64,000 nucleotides of DNA from Paenibacillus alvei DSM 29 (GCF_000293805.1 NZ_AMBZ01000004.1:616735-680734), one strand, 5' to 3'. Shown: positions 28,176 to 39,800, counted from the first letter of the stretch. Notes: generated by a model from the sequence alone, not told the origin. Numbers and translations: made by a program.

Positions 28176-28394
28176 ATGCTTTATCCTTCCATTGATGAAT
28201 TGATGAAAAAGGTTGACAGTAAATATTCTTTAGTAGTTGCCGCTTCTCGTCGCGCACGCCAGTTGCGTGAGGGCGGACGTACAGAGTTGAAAAACCCGAA
28301 ATCCCATAAACAAGTGGGCGTAGCCTTGGAAGAAATTTATGGCGATTATATTCACACAGAACAAGACCATACCCAACTTCAGCCAGGTGAATAA
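28176..28394 (+). CDS. rpoZ: RNA polymerase omega subunit
   Basis: 72 residues: [29 protein letters not shown] followed by [13 protein letters not shown], the normal omega core that clamps the beta' C-terminus. The pairing with gmk matches Bacillus. AAAAGGAGTGCTGAACC precedes the ATG. Confidence 0.94.
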   Translation: MLYPSIDELMKKVDSKYSLVVAASRRARQLREGGRTELKNPKSHKQVGVALEEIYGDYIHTEQDHTQLQPGE

Positions 28395-28489
28395 GCACTG
28401 TAGTGCAATGAGCTGAACGCTAGATAATAAACTAAGTTAGATAACTGGCGGTGCACGCAGCACGGAAATTCATACATGTATGAAAATGG

Positions 28490-28518
28490 ATAACAACCGC
28501 AAGGTTGTTATTTTTTTC
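28490..28518 (+). terminator. Rho-independent terminator after rpoZ
   Basis: ATAACAACC and GGTTGTTAT form a perfect 9-bp stem with loop GCAA, followed by six Ts. The rest of the 28395-28666 gap holds the coaBC leader, with no other feature I can name. Confidence 0.9.
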
Positions 28519-28666
28519 AACGTGAGGGAACGAGGTGCTGCTGTGTGAGCAATCATTCCTAAAAGAAATTTAACGTTCAGAGACTATGTTGACCGGATGA
28601 ATTGTGTGGCGGTCACGAACGATCAGCGACGAAAGCCGCATCGGCTGAACGGAAAGGCGGGTTACA

Positions 28667-30001
28667 ATGTTGCAAGGGAAAACGATAGTGCTCGGAGTTA
28701 CTGGAGGCATTGCCGCTTATAAAGCTGCTGCCTTATGCAGCAAGCTTAAGCAAGAAGGCGCAGAGGTTCACGTCATTATGACGAAATCTGCTACGGAGTT
28801 TATAACGGAATTAACTTTCCAAACCTTATCTCGTCAGCTTGTATATACAGATACATTTGATGAGAGGGATGCCTCGGTTGTATCGCATATTGACTTGGCG
28901 GATCGGGCGGATTTGGTTCTGGTTGCGCCGGCAACGGCAAATGTAATTGGAAAGATGGCACATGGACTTGCTGATGATATGCTGACAACAACGCTGCTTG
29001 CTACAACAGCGCCTGTCATTGTTGCGCCAGCGATGAACGTACATATGTATACCCATCCTGCTGTTCAGAACAATATGTCGATTTTGCGCGAACGCGGGGT
29101 ACAGTTCATCGAACCGGAAGAGGGCCTTCTTGCTTGCGGCTATACGGGCAAGGGAAGAATGGCGGAGCCTGAGCATATCATTGAACAGCTCAAGCAGTGG
29201 ATGGCTTCTAATGCGCTTTCCGTTGAATCTAGCTTGAATAGCTCGACAGCAAGCGCAGCCTTGAATCGTTTAGGTGGAACGCCAGAAGCTGCAGCACAAG
29301 AAGAACAACTGCTGTATGGCAAAAAGGTACTCGTTACAGCTGGTGGAACGGTTGAACGCATTGATCCTGTTCGCTATATTACGAATGATTCATCCGGCAA
29401 AATGGGATTTTCGATTGCGGAGGCAGCTCGAAATATGGGAGCTCAGGTTATCGTGGTTGCAGGCCAAACACAGGTATGCCCGCCTGATGGAGTAACGCTT
29501 GTCCGTGTGGAATCTGCACAGGATATGTACGAGGCAGTGATGAGCCGCTACCCTGAAATCGATCTTGTCGTAAAAACGGCTGCGGTAGCAGATTATCGCC
29601 CTGTTAATCGGGCGCCACAGAAGTTGAAAAAGACAGGGGAGCGCCTTGTTATTGAATTGGAACGGAATCCAGATATTTTAGAAGAGCTTGGGCGTCAAAA
29701 ATCGAAACAATTCCTCGTTGGGTTCGCTGCCGAAACGGAGCATGTTGATCAGCATGCTGCAGACAAGCTTCGCCGCAAACGGCTTGATCTCATTGTAGCA
29801 AACGATGTATCTCGCTCTGAAGGTGGATTTGGATCTGATAATAATGAGGTATCGATCTATGACGCGGAAGGTCTCGTAGAACGGGTTCCGCTCATAGCGA
29901 AGAGCGGGGTTGCCAAGCGGATATTGCAGCTTGCTGCGTCAAGAATGAATGATCCGGTAAGAGCACAGGCACGCACTGAAGAGGTGCATCCGATTGAGTA
30001 G
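28667..30001 (+). CDS. coaBC: Bifunctional phosphopantothenoylcysteine decarboxylase / phosphopantothenate-cysteine ligase
   Basis: 444 residues. The N-terminal flavoprotein half (GVTGGIAAYKAA, APAMNVHMY, the ACGYTGKGRMAEPE flap) is CoaC, which decarboxylates to give 4'-phosphopantetheine. The C-terminal half (VLVTAGGTVERIDPVRYITN, DLVVKTAAVADYRP, KLKKTGERL) is CoaB, the CTP-using ligase. A longer Ser/Ala-rich linker (residues about 180-205) joins the two. Part of CoA synthesis. The stop is followed directly by priA. Confidence 0.94.
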   Translation: MLQGKTIVLGVTGGIAAYKAAALCSKLKQEGAEVHVIMTKSATEFITELTFQTLSRQLVYTDTFDERDASVVSHIDLADRADLVLVAPATANVIGKMAHGLADDMLTTTLLATTAPVIVAPAMNVHMYTHPAVQNNMSILRERGVQFIEPEEGLLACGYTGKGRMAEPEHIIEQLKQWMASNALSVESSLNSSTASAALNRLGGTPEAAAQEEQLLYGKKVLVTAGGTVERIDPVRYITNDSSGKMGFSIAEAARNMGAQVIVVAGQTQVCPPDGVTLVRVESAQDMYEAVMSRYPEIDLVVKTAAVADYRPVNRAPQKLKKTGERLVIELERNPDILEELGRQKSKQFLVGFAAETEHVDQHAADKLRRKRLDLIVANDVSRSEGGFGSDNNEVSIYDAEGLVERVPLIAKSGVAKRILQLAASRMNDPVRAQARTEEVHPIE

Positions 30002-32656
30002 CGGACATGACTGGATGTCTGAACATCAACCATTGTTCCAAACGGTGGGAGATACGATCTTGGGTGAAGGATCTCACAGCTCTGTGGCTCAGGTCATTGT
30101 TGATGTGCCCAGCAAGGCAACGAATCGTCCATTTGATTATGCAATTCCTCAGGAGATGAAGGCTTGGCTGGAAATCGGCAGCAGGGTCGGAGTTCCCTTT
30201 GGCGGACGAACTGTGCAGGGATTTGTCATCGGGCTCTCAGATATGACGGACGTGCCGATTTCAAGACTGAAGCCAATCCAGCAGCTGCTTGACATTGTTC
30301 CTCCGCTGCTTCCTGATTTGGTCCAGCTCGCACAGTGGATGAGTGATCGCTATGTATGCACCCTAACGGCAGCGCTGCAGGTTATGATCCCAGGAGCAAT
30401 GAAGGGCAAGCGGGAGAAAGCCGTACAGCTTGGTGAGGATGCGGTGCTGTACATGCATCATGCACGGCTGCATGAAGATCATTCAAACGTAGACATGCAG
30501 CTTCCTGATCAGCTTGCGCTGATGCCGCATAAGCTGCTGGCCGACAGCTTAACCCCTAAATTGCTTGCCTATGTGGATCGGCATGAGCCGATTGCGGCTG
30601 ATAAGCTGCTGCAAGCCTTTCCAGATGCTGCTGCTCTGATCAAAGAGGCGCTGCAGCATGGTTGGCTAGTGGAGACAGAGCGCATTAAAGATCGAATCGG
30701 TGTGAAGAAGCTGAAGCGAGTGAGTCTGGCTGTCGATCCGGAACAGGCTGAACAAGCGGCTGTGGATATTGGCTCTCGTGCCCGCCGCCAGCAGGAATTG
30801 CTTTATCAGCTTCTTGAATTCGGCGGAGAACTTCCGCTTCGCTCGCTCAATGCTTCTGCGGTTAAAGCTCTGGAAGGCAAAGGCCTGGTAGTCGTCGATG
30901 AGGTTGAGGTTCTGCGTGATCCATATGCAGACCGGCGCTTCAAGCCTACGCAGCCCCTGGCTCTAACAGAAGAGCAGCAGGGCGTTCTGAGCCGAATTAC
31001 GGAAGTGCTGGATAAGGAGTATGCACAGACATTTCTTCTGCACGGCGTTACGGGGAGCGGCAAGACAGAAGTTTATTTGCAGGCGATCGATCGTTGTCTG
31101 CGTTCTGGAAGACAAGCTATCGTATTAGTACCGGAAATATCTCTGACGCCCCAGATGGTGGAGCGCTTTAAGGGCCGATTTGGCTCGAAGGTGGCTGTCA
31201 TGCACAGTCGCCTATCTCAAGGGGAGCGTTATGATGAATGGAGGAAAATTCGAGAACGGCGCGTACAGGTTGCGATTGGCGCCCGTTCGGCGGTATTTGC
31301 CCCATTTGAGCATATCGGTCTCATCATTATGGACGAAGAGCATGAAACCTCTTATAAGCAAGAAGAAACACCGAAGTATCATGCCCGTGACGTTGCCATA
31401 GAGCGGGCGCGGCTGCATGGGGCCGTTGTTGTGCTCGGTTCGGCGACGCCCTCCATGGAGACGTATTATGCGGCCAAGCTTCATGGGTATGAAGTCCCGC
31501 CGTCAGGACTTGAGCCGCCTGCTTGGGATTTGGCTCCGCTGGCCATGCCGACGCGCGTCGGCGGAAGAGAGCTTCCTCCCGTGACAATCGTTGATATGCG
31601 CGAGCAATTGAAGATTGGCAATCGTTCTATGTTCAGCGCTCCGCTGGAAAAGGCGCTGAAGGAGCGGATAGAGCGGGGGGAACAGACTGTTCTGCTGTTG
31701 AATCGCCGTGGTTACTCCACGTTTGTCATGTGTCGAACATGCGGATATGTTGCTCAATGTCCAGAATGCGATATTTCATTAACTTATCATATGAAGTCAG
31801 GGCATATGCGCTGTCATTACTGCGGTTACGCGGAACGAGCGCCGGTTATCTGTCCCTCTTGTGAAAGCGAGCATATACGTTATTTTGGAACCGGAACACA
31901 GCGCGTGGAAGAGCAGCTTGCCAAGCGCTTTCCAGGCATCCGTGTCATTCGGATGGATGTCGACACGACGACGGAGAAGGGCTCGCACGAACGTCTGCTT
32001 GCCCAGTTCGGCGAACGAAAAGCAGACGTACTGCTTGGGACGCAAATGGTCGCGAAAGGACTTGATTTTCCATATGTGACATTGGTAGGCGTTATCACTG
32101 CGGATTCTGCACTGCATATGCCGGACTTCCGCGCTGCAGAGAAGACGTTCCAGCTTCTTACGCAAGTTGCAGGTCGTGCAGGGAGACATCAACTTCCAGG
32201 TGAAGTGGTTGTACAGACTTATGCTCCGGAGCATACTCGATTATCCATGCTGCGCAGCATGATTACGCTGCGTTCGCTTCGGAAGAGCTTAGGCATCGGC
32301 GGCAGCAAATGGTTCCCCCATTTTGCCGATTAGCCCTTCTCTCTATGACCCATGAACAGCTGCCGCTGCTGGTGCGCGTCGCAGAAAATGCTGCACACAG
32401 GCTGAAGGAGTTGGCTGAGCAGAGGGGATGGCTCCATGCACAAAATGGATCGGGTAACGCGATTGAGATTTTGGGGCCCGTTGCTTCTCCGATCCCGCGT
32501 ATTAAAAATCGCTATCGATTCCAATGCATTATCAAGAGCAAGGGGGAGGCGGATTTGTCCTCCTTGATGGCGGAAGCGATGAAGGAGTTCGACACGGTAT
32601 CTAAAGAACAAGATGTATGGTTCAATGTGGATATCGATCCGCAAATGATGATGTAG
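29994..32656 (+). CDS. priA: Primosomal protein N' (PriA), one frameshift
   Basis: Replication-restart helicase, about 887 residues when repaired. The 3'-DNA-binding domain is at the N-terminus; the helicase holds HGVTGSGKTEVY (Walker A), DEEHETSYKQE, GSATPSMET and TQMVAKGLDFPYV; the zinc-binding cluster is CRTCGYVAQCPECD with CHYCGY and CPSCES. Just after the VVVQTYAPEH motif the frame breaks; adding one base near 32233 restores HAAQHDYAAF and ELRHRRQQMVPPF, with the C-terminus in the +2 frame to 32656. I take this as a sequence error. The start TTG at 29994, with GAGGTG at 29981-29986, overlaps the coaBC stop. Confidence 0.85.
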
Positions 32657-32734
32657 GGATTCATATAAAGAATGGGTTATTACCATATGCGGTGAATAAA
32701 TTACAAAATAACGATAAAAAGGATGGTGTGCCCT

Positions 32735-33211
32735 ATGGCATTGCGTATTATTGTACATGAACCGGATGAGGTTCTACATCAAGTAGCAAAGGAAGTCCCT
32801 AAAATTACTCCAAACATTCAGAAGCTGCTGACAGACATGGCAGACACGATGTACCACGCGGAGGGAGTTGGGCTTGCAGCACCTCAGATCGGTATCTTGA
32901 AGCGTGTCATTGTTGTAGATGTCGGCGATGAACATGGCTTGATCGGGATGGTTAACCCTGTTATCCTGTCTGCTGAAGGAGAGCAGCTTGGGCCGGAGGG
33001 CTGTTTAAGCATCCCGGGAATTAATGGTGATGTGCGCCGCCATCAAAAAATCACGGTAAAAGGGCTTGATCGCAATGGGCGCGAAATTACTATCGAAGCT
33101 GAAGATTTCTTGGCGCGTGCATTCCAGCATGAGATTGACCATTTGAACGGTGTATTGTTTACCGAAATTGCAGAACGGGTATATGAGGTGCCCCGCGAAG
33201 GCAGGGAATAA
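32735..33211 (+). CDS. def: Peptide deformylase
   Basis: 158 residues. All three active-site motifs are intact: GVGLAAPQIG, EGCLSIPG and QHEIDHLNGVLF. It removes the formyl group from new proteins using a metal ion. The ATG at 32735 (MALRIIVHEPDEVL) follows AAGGATGGTG and matches the family; the upstream ATG at 32723 adds four residues. It precedes fmt by only three bases, so the deformylase and the transformylase form one operon. Confidence 0.95.
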   Translation: MALRIIVHEPDEVLHQVAKEVPKITPNIQKLLTDMADTMYHAEGVGLAAPQIGILKRVIVVDVGDEHGLIGMVNPVILSAEGEQLGPEGCLSIPGINGDVRRHQKITVKGLDRNGREITIEAEDFLARAFQHEIDHLNGVLFTEIAERVYEVPREGRE

Positions 33212-33214
33212 GCG

Positions 33215-34165
33215 ATGACAAAGATAGTATTTATGGGGACGCCTGAGTTCGCTGTTCCTTGCTTGGAGAATTTGCTGAAGGAAGGGTATGAAGTTGCAGC
33301 AGTAGTAACTCAGCCGGATCGTCCGGTAGGTCGCAAGCGTATACTGACGCCTACGCCGGTCAAGGCTGCTGCGCTGGAACATGGGATTACCGTATGGCAG
33401 CCAGAGAAACTTCGTACCTCCACCACGATTGAGGATATTCGCGCATTGGAACCAGATTTGATTGTAACCGCGGCTTACGGTCAGATTCTGCCAAAGTCGG
33501 TGCTTGAAATTCCTCGTCTTGGCTGTATTAATGTTCACGGCTCTCTACTCCCGAAGTATCGGGGGGGAGCGCCGATTCAGCGTTCGATTATGAACGGCGA
33601 GTCGGTGACTGGCGTAACGATTATGTATATGGCAGAAGGCATGGACACGGGCGATATGATTCGGCCGATCGAGGTTCCGATTACGGATGAGGATAATGCG
33701 GGCACGATGTTCCAGAAGCTAAGTGCTGCCGGAGCCCAGCTTCTTATTGATACATTGCCGGATTTGATTGCAGGCCGAATCCAGGCAGTTCCGCAGCCTC
33801 ATGAGGAAGCAACTTATGCACCTAACTTGAAACGCGAGGATGAGAAGATCGATTGGTCGCGTTCTGCGCGTGATATTTTCAATCAGGTTCGCGGCCTTGT
33901 GCCATTCTCTGGCGGATTTACGTTGTGGAACGATGAGGTGTTCAAGGTGTGGGCATGTGAGGCGCCGAGTATGTCTGAAGCTGCTGTGTCCAAAGGAGTG
34001 CATGAACCTGGGACAGTGCTAACATTGAGTCCGCGAGGCATAGAGGTTCAGGCAGGTGCAGGCACACTGTGGCTGACAGAGGTGCAGCCTGCCGGCAAGA
34101 AGGCAATGGCTGCTAGTGAATTCGTTCGTGGCGGCAAGATGGTGCAAGGGACGGTGCTGAAGTGA
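33215..34165 (+). CDS. fmt: Methionyl-tRNA formyltransferase
   Basis: 316 residues. FMGTPEFAVPCLENLL, VVTQPDRPVGR, NVHGSLLPKYRGGAPI (with catalytic Asn and His) and MYMAEGMDTGDM are the expected motifs. It formylates initiator tRNA using 10-formyl-THF. The stop overlaps the GTG of rsmB (GTGA), so translation is coupled. Confidence 0.96.
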   Translation: MTKIVFMGTPEFAVPCLENLLKEGYEVAAVVTQPDRPVGRKRILTPTPVKAAALEHGITVWQPEKLRTSTTIEDIRALEPDLIVTAAYGQILPKSVLEIPRLGCINVHGSLLPKYRGGAPIQRSIMNGESVTGVTIMYMAEGMDTGDMIRPIEVPITDEDNAGTMFQKLSAAGAQLLIDTLPDLIAGRIQAVPQPHEEATYAPNLKREDEKIDWSRSARDIFNQVRGLVPFSGGFTLWNDEVFKVWACEAPSMSEAAVSKGVHEPGTVLTLSPRGIEVQAGAGTLWLTEVQPAGKKAMAASEFVRGGKMVQGTVLK

Positions 34166-35559
34166 GCGAGCAGCATTCAGGGGGCGCGAAGAAGCGTAAG
34201 ACAGCGCGCGATGTTGCGCTAGAGGTACTCGTTCAAGTAGAGAAGGAGCATTCTTACAGCAATTTGCAATTGAATCAAGCACTCCAGGAAGCGAACCTTG
34301 CGCGTGTTGATGCAGGTCTTGCAACTGAGCTTGTATATGGAACGATACAACGTTTGAACACGATAGATGGTGTTTTGGAGCAGAAGGTGCAGCGCGGCTT
34401 AGCCAAGCTGAAGCCGTGGATGCGCAATCTGCTCCGAATGACGGCCTATCAATTGCATTATCTGGATCGCATCCCTGCCCATGCCGCGATTAATGAGGCG
34501 GTTACGATTGCAAAGCGCCGAGGCGGCCAGTCGATGGGCGGCTTCGCCAATGGTGTCTTGCGGGCGATCATGCGCGAGCCGCAATTATGGGAAACTCCTG
34601 CTGGCTCAGATCCAGTCTCTCGTATCGTATGGGAACATTCGCATCCGGCTTGGCTAGTCTCTAACTGGGTTAAGGCTTACGGGGAAGAAGAGACAGCTGC
34701 GATGTGCGAGTCGAACAATCGTCCGCCGCACGGAAGTGCACGCGTGAATGCACTGCGAACGAATCGAGAGAAGCTGCTTGTCGACATGAGAGCGGAAGGC
34801 TTAAATGTAATGCCTTCCTCACTCTCCAAGGACGGCATTGTGGCTGAGGGCGCCGGTAATCTGGCGTTAAGCCAATGGTATCGCAATGGTGAGTTGTCTG
34901 TTCAGGATGAGAGCTCGATGCTTGTCGTTGAGGCGCTTCGGCCAGAGGCTGGCATGCGAGTGCTGGACTGCTGTGCTGCACCTGGAGGCAAGACGACACA
35001 TATTGCGGAGCGAATGGGCAATAAAGGGGAAGTTGTGGCTAATGATGTCCATGCCCATAAGGTGGCGCTTATCGCGGATCAGGCTGAACGCTTGGGTTTG
35101 ACATCCGTAGCTACGATGAATGTAGATGCATCCATTCTAGGCCGTGAGCTGCCTGTTGGCAGCTTCGATGCAGTTCTGCTCGATGCGCCCTGCACAGGCT
35201 TTGGCGTCATTAGACGCAAGCCGGATATTAAGTGGGCCAAGCGTCCTGAGGACGTAGCATCTATCGCATCCCTTCAAGCTGAGCTGCTTGATCAGGCAGC
35301 TCAATTGGTTCGTCCAGGCGGCCGCCTTGTATATTCAACTTGTACGGTTGAACGAGCGGAAAATGAGGATGTGGTTCGCCGCTTCCTGGCATACGCTGCC
35401 GAAGAAGGATGGGAACTGGATGATACGTGGAAGCAGGCTCTCCCTGCGGAGCCTCTCGCTGCGGCGCTGAAGCGCAGCCCGGCAGGTATGCTGCAGGTGC
35501 TGCCACATGATGCGGAATCGGATGGATTCTTCATCGCATGCCTGAAGAAGCGAAAGTAA
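34162..35559 (+). CDS. rsmB: 16S rRNA m5C967 methyltransferase (RsmB)
   Basis: 465 residues. An N-terminal NusB-like RNA-binding domain (RDVALEVLVQVEKEHSYSN) leads to a SAM-dependent methylase. Motif I is VLDCCAAPGGKTTH; the catalytic Cys sits in DAPCTGFG, and the second conserved Cys in YSTCTVERAENE. The GTG start at 34162 overlaps the fmt stop. This is the usual fmt-rsmB-rlmN order. Confidence 0.95.
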   Translation: MSEQHSGGAKKRKTARDVALEVLVQVEKEHSYSNLQLNQALQEANLARVDAGLATELVYGTIQRLNTIDGVLEQKVQRGLAKLKPWMRNLLRMTAYQLHYLDRIPAHAAINEAVTIAKRRGGQSMGGFANGVLRAIMREPQLWETPAGSDPVSRIVWEHSHPAWLVSNWVKAYGEEETAAMCESNNRPPHGSARVNALRTNREKLLVDMRAEGLNVMPSSLSKDGIVAEGAGNLALSQWYRNGELSVQDESSMLVVEALRPEAGMRVLDCCAAPGGKTTHIAERMGNKGEVVANDVHAHKVALIADQAERLGLTSVATMNVDASILGRELPVGSFDAVLLDAPCTGFGVIRRKPDIKWAKRPEDVASIASLQAELLDQAAQLVRPGGRLVYSTCTVERAENEDVVRRFLAYAAEEGWELDDTWKQALPAEPLAAALKRSPAGMLQVLPHDAESDGFFIACLKKRK

Positions 35560-35615
35560 GCGGGGATCGTGTGAATCGCATTAAGACGATAATACCTGCA
35601 CAGGGTGTGAAGCAT

Positions 35616-35666
35616 AAGCCGCAACGCTCAAGACAAGGCTTCTTGAACGTTGCGGCTTTCTTTTTC
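35616..35666 (+). terminator. Rho-independent terminator between rsmB and rlmN
   Basis: AAGCCGCAACG and CGTTGCGGCTT form a perfect 11-bp stem, extended by TCAAG/CTTGA, followed by a T-tract. It ends the def-fmt-rsmB transcript. Confidence 0.88.
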
Positions 35667-35763
35667 AAATTCGATAGATCTGGTGCTTGCAACACTTCGC
35701 TTTTAGCATTTCGCCCATTTGTGGTAAAATAAATCGAACTGCATGATTGAGGAAAGGTAGAGG

Positions 35764-36827
35764 TTGAACGAACAAATGAAACCATTTATATACGATCTTA
35801 CATTTGAACAGCTTCAAGAATGGTTGAAGGAGCAAGGAGAGCCGATATTTCGCGCCGGACAAATTTTTGACTGGCTGTATGTGAAGCGCGTAGACGACTT
35901 CCAAGAGATGTCGAACTTGTCCAAGTCGCTTCGTCAGAAGCTTGAGGATAGCTTCCAATTTGTAACACTGAAAGAAATAACGCACATGAAATCGCAGGAT
36001 GGTACGTATAAATTCCTATTCGGTTTGCACGATGACCATGCGATTGAGACTGTCATTATGAAGCACAGTTACGGGAACAGCATTTGTGTTACGACCCAGG
36101 TTGGATGCCGTGTAGGCTGTACCTTTTGTGCCTCTACGCTTGGCGGGTTGAAACGGAACCTAACAGCGGGAGAGATTGTAGCCCAGGTCGTGGCTGCTCA
36201 GAAAATTTTGGACGAATCAGAAGAGCGCGTAAGCAGCATCGTTATTATGGGAACGGGGAACCGTTTGAAAATTATGATGCTACGATGGCATTTCTGCGCA
36301 TCATGATTCATGAGAAGGGGCTTAACATCGGACAACGTCATATTACGGTGTCTACGAGTGGGATTGTGCCAAGTATTTATCGTTTTGCCGACGAGAATAC
36401 ACAAATCAACTTGGCTATCTCGATCCATGCGCCGAATGATGCACTGCGTTCGAAATTAATGCCAGTTAACCGCAGATTTCCATTCGAGGAAGTGATGAAG
36501 GCGCTCAAGCATTATCAAGTGAAGACGGGACGCCGCATTACCTTTGAATATGCGCTTATTGGTGGTGTAAACGACAAGGTGGAGCATGCGGAAGAGCTTG
36601 CGGATGTATTGAAACGTATGGAAATGCTCGCACATGTCAACTTGATTCCGGTCAACTATGTGCCAGAGCGGAACTATGTGCGTACCCCGCGCAACGATAT
36701 TTTTGCATTCCACCGTACGCTTCTGGATCGTGGTATTAATTCGACGATACGTCGAGAGCAGGGGCATGACATTGCCGCAGCATGTGGGCAGCTGCGAGCG
36801 AAACATATGGAGTCTAATGCGAGGTGA
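35764..36827 (+). CDS. rlmN: RlmN, 23S rRNA/tRNA A2503/A37 methylase, one frameshift
   Basis: Radical SAM enzyme, 354 residues when repaired. The iron-sulfur motif is [12 protein letters not shown] with three Cys, and the second conserved Cys near the C-terminus lies in the [13 protein letters not shown] segment. Both parts are present, but the run GGGG at 36255-36258 breaks the frame at the MGTGE motif: adding one G restores [16 protein letters not shown]. The start TTG at 35764 and the ATG at 35776 are both open. RlmN methylates A2503 of 23S rRNA and A37 of some tRNAs and improves translation accuracy. Confidence 0.87.
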
Positions 36828-36833
36828 TCGAAA

Positions 36834-37607
36834 ATGAGGGCTGTTCAACGTTCTGATGTAGGACGCGTACGAGCGGTAAATGAAGACCGCGCCTTCGTAT
36901 CCGAGCTGTCGAACGGCTATTACGCAGCGATCGTAGCCGATGGAATGGGCGGACATCAAGCGGGAGATATTGCAAGCCGTCTTGCTGTCGAAACCGTCAT
37001 ATCTGAATTGTCAGCATTGCCGAGTGATTTGGACACTGCCATGCTGGGCAAAGCGCTTGAACAGGCGATTATTCGAGCGAATCACACGATTTTTCATATT
37101 GCTTCTCAAGATGAGAAATATCATCATATGGGAACGACGATTGTGGCTGCGCTGTTCGATAAAACGGAATGGAAAGGGTTTATTGGGTATATCGGAGACA
37201 GTCGGGCCTATGTGCTTAATCGCAGCGGAATTAAACAGTTGACGGATGATCATACACTCGTTAATGAACTGGTGAAGCGAGGCCAAATTGAGCCACAGGA
37301 GGCAGAGCATCATCCACGGCGCAATGTGCTTATTCGTGCGCTTGGGACGGACGAGCAGGTTGAAGTGGATTTGCTGTCCATTGAGCTTCGGACTGATGAA
37401 GTGCTGCTTTTGTGCAGTGACGGGCTGACAAATATGCTGAATGCTGAACAAATATGGGGAGTTGTCATTGATCCTTCGCTTCCTCTGCCGGTTAAGGCGG
37501 ATCGCCTGCTTGGACAGGCGCTTGATGCCGGAGGAGATGATAACATCACGATAGTTCTTCTGGATCGTATGGAGAACAGCGTCATGGAAGAGGGGGGTAG
37601 CTCATGA
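36834..37607 (+). CDS. prpC: Ser/Thr phosphatase PrpC (PP2C family)
   Basis: 257 residues. PP2C metal-binding motifs are all visible: SDVGRVRAVNEDRAF, VADGMGGHQAGDIAS, YIGDSRAYVLN and CSDGLTNML, with GGDDNITIVLL near the end. It removes phosphate from Ser/Thr of proteins phosphorylated by PrkC and balances the kinase. The stop overlaps the prkC start (ATGA). It lies six bases after rlmN. Confidence 0.94.
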   Translation: MRAVQRSDVGRVRAVNEDRAFVSELSNGYYAAIVADGMGGHQAGDIASRLAVETVISELSALPSDLDTAMLGKALEQAIIRANHTIFHIASQDEKYHHMGTTIVAALFDKTEWKGFIGYIGDSRAYVLNRSGIKQLTDDHTLVNELVKRGQIEPQEAEHHPRRNVLIRALGTDEQVEVDLLSIELRTDEVLLLCSDGLTNMLNAEQIWGVVIDPSLPLPVKADRLLGQALDAGGDDNITIVLLDRMENSVMEEGGSS

Positions 37608-39740
37608 TTGGTACTATACTGTCTGGCCGCTATGAGATCATTACGCGGATTGGCGGCGGTGGAATGGCGCTTGTATACAAGGCACTGGATAATCTGCTGA
37701 ACCGTTATGTTGCAGTCAAAGTATTGCGCCAGCAGTTCGTTCATGATGAAGAGTTTATTCGCCGCTTCCGCCGGGAGGCGCAGTCAGCAGCTTCCTTATC
37801 TCATCCGAATGTGGTCAGCATCTATGATGTTGGGCAGGAGGAGGATACACACTTTATCGTTATGGAGTATGTGGAAGGGCACAATCTGAATGAGATTATT
37901 TTGGAACGGGCCCCGCTGCAGGTGGACGAATCGATACGCATTTCTACTCAAATATGTGATGCGCTTGATCACGCTCATCAAAATCATATTATTCACCGTG
38001 ACATTAAGCCCCATAATATCCTGATCGGCCGGAACGGACGCGTTAAGGTGACGGACTTCGGGATTGCGCGTGCAGTTACTTCATCGACGATTACACAGAC
38101 CGGCTCTGTGGTTGGTTCTGTTCATTACTTTTCGCCGGAGCATGCAAAGGGCGTGTCAACGGGAGAAAAGTCTGACTTATACTCGCTGGGGATCGTGCTG
38201 TATCAGATGCTTACGGGCCAGCTTCCATTCCTCGGGGAGAGTCCGATTAGCGTGGCGCTGAAGCATTTGCAGGAGCCATTCGATGAGCCAAGAGCGGTTA
38301 ATCCGCATATTCCTCAAAGTGTAGAGAACGTCATTCTGAAATCGATGCGCAAAAATCCTGCTGAACGGTATCAATCCGCAGCGGAAATGATGCGTGATCT
38401 GGAAACATGCCTGTTGCCGGAGCGTCTGAATGAGCCTAAAATTACATTCAAGCCGCGGCCCATGTATGATGACGATCAAGAAACCAGGGTTATGCCAGCA
38501 ATTCGTTCCACTGGGGAGGCGAATAAAAAGTTCCCCAAGGAAAAAGGAAACCCTCCCTGAACGCTCGTCTTCTTCTGCTGCAGGAGCAGGCAAGCGCAAA
38601 TCCTGGGTGAAGCCGGCGATTTGGGCCAGTGTGACTATTGTATTCCTTGCGATTTTAATTGGTGTTGTGTATTACGTGAAAAGTGTGCTTGTGGTCAATG
38701 ATGTTGCGGTTCCGGATCTTAAGAACAAGACAATAAGTGAAGCGCAGAAAGAGCTAGGAGCTCTTAAGATTGAGATTGAAGATCCGGTTGTTGAGGAATA
38801 TAAGGAAGGCTTCGAGGCCGGAAAGATTTTCGACCAGAGCAAGCCTCCAGGGGCAATGGTGAAGGAAGGATCCGCCATTCGCTTGTACGTCAGCAAAGGA
38901 ACCCCGCTTGTTAAGCTTGAAGATTACAAGGGGAAGCCAGTTGACAGTGTTGTGAATCAACTGCATAGTCTTGGCTTCGAGGATTCGCGGATCGAGAAGG
39001 ATTTGGTGTATGACGACGAGATACAGGAAGGTATGGTCGTCAGCATGTCGCCAAGTCCGGATACAGAGGTCGATCCGAAAACGGCCACAATCAAGCTTGT
39101 CGTCAGCAAGGGCAAGGAGCCGTTTGGCATGCCGAACTTGAAAGGTATGACCAAGGAAGCTGCAATTGCCGCAATTGAGGCGAGTGGACTGAAGCTTGCC
39201 AAGGACGGTGTGGTGGAAGAGCCTAGCTATGAAGAACAGGGCAAGGTCATCAAGCAGCAGCCGTATGAGCCAAATGATCCGGTGACGAAGGGTGCGGAGG
39301 TTCGTATTTATGTCAGCTCTGGCTATCCGCCCGAGGCACTGCAATATACATTCCCATTGACCGTGTATCCTGAGGTGGAAGGCAAGTCGAGTAAAATTCG
39401 AATTTACTATACGGATGCCCGCGGCGAGAAAAGGGAATGGGGAACAGAAACGATTACGTCAGCCAAAACGTTCAACGTGGAGCTTATTCTTGCTCCAAAT
39501 AAGGATGGGGCGGTGTCCTTTGAGCGTAACGGCAAATTTGTTGATGCTTATCCTGTGTCTTACACCGATGCGAAGCAGGGAACTGTGCACATTCCGCCAC
39601 CGCCTGATATTCCGGTTAATACACCGTCTGGAGGAAATCCCGATTCAGGCGGCAGCCAAGGTAATGGCGAGGGGGGCATTGCGCCCCCCGAGAATGGCGG
39701 ACAGAATGGAGAGGTTGGCGGTGAAGGATCTGGCAACTAA
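37604..39740 (+). CDS. prkC: PrkC-type PASTA Ser/Thr kinase, one frameshift
   Basis: About 711 residues when repaired. The N-terminal kinase domain has GGGGMALVYKA (nucleotide loop), HRDIKPHN (catalytic loop) and DFGIA; then a juxtamembrane region, one membrane helix (AIWASVTIVFLAILIGVVYYV) and three PASTA repeats outside (about 60-70 residues each, near residues 370-560), followed by a Gly-rich tail. The kinase frame and the membrane/PASTA frame differ by +1; the break is near 38531-38536, before ETLPERSSS. PrkC senses muropeptides and promotes spore germination and cell-wall control. Its partner phosphatase prpC overlaps upstream. Confidence 0.87.
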
Positions 39741-39800
39741 CGGTTTATCCTTATACCGTGCAATGAACAGCAGGAACGAGAAGAGCTTGGAGGAACATGT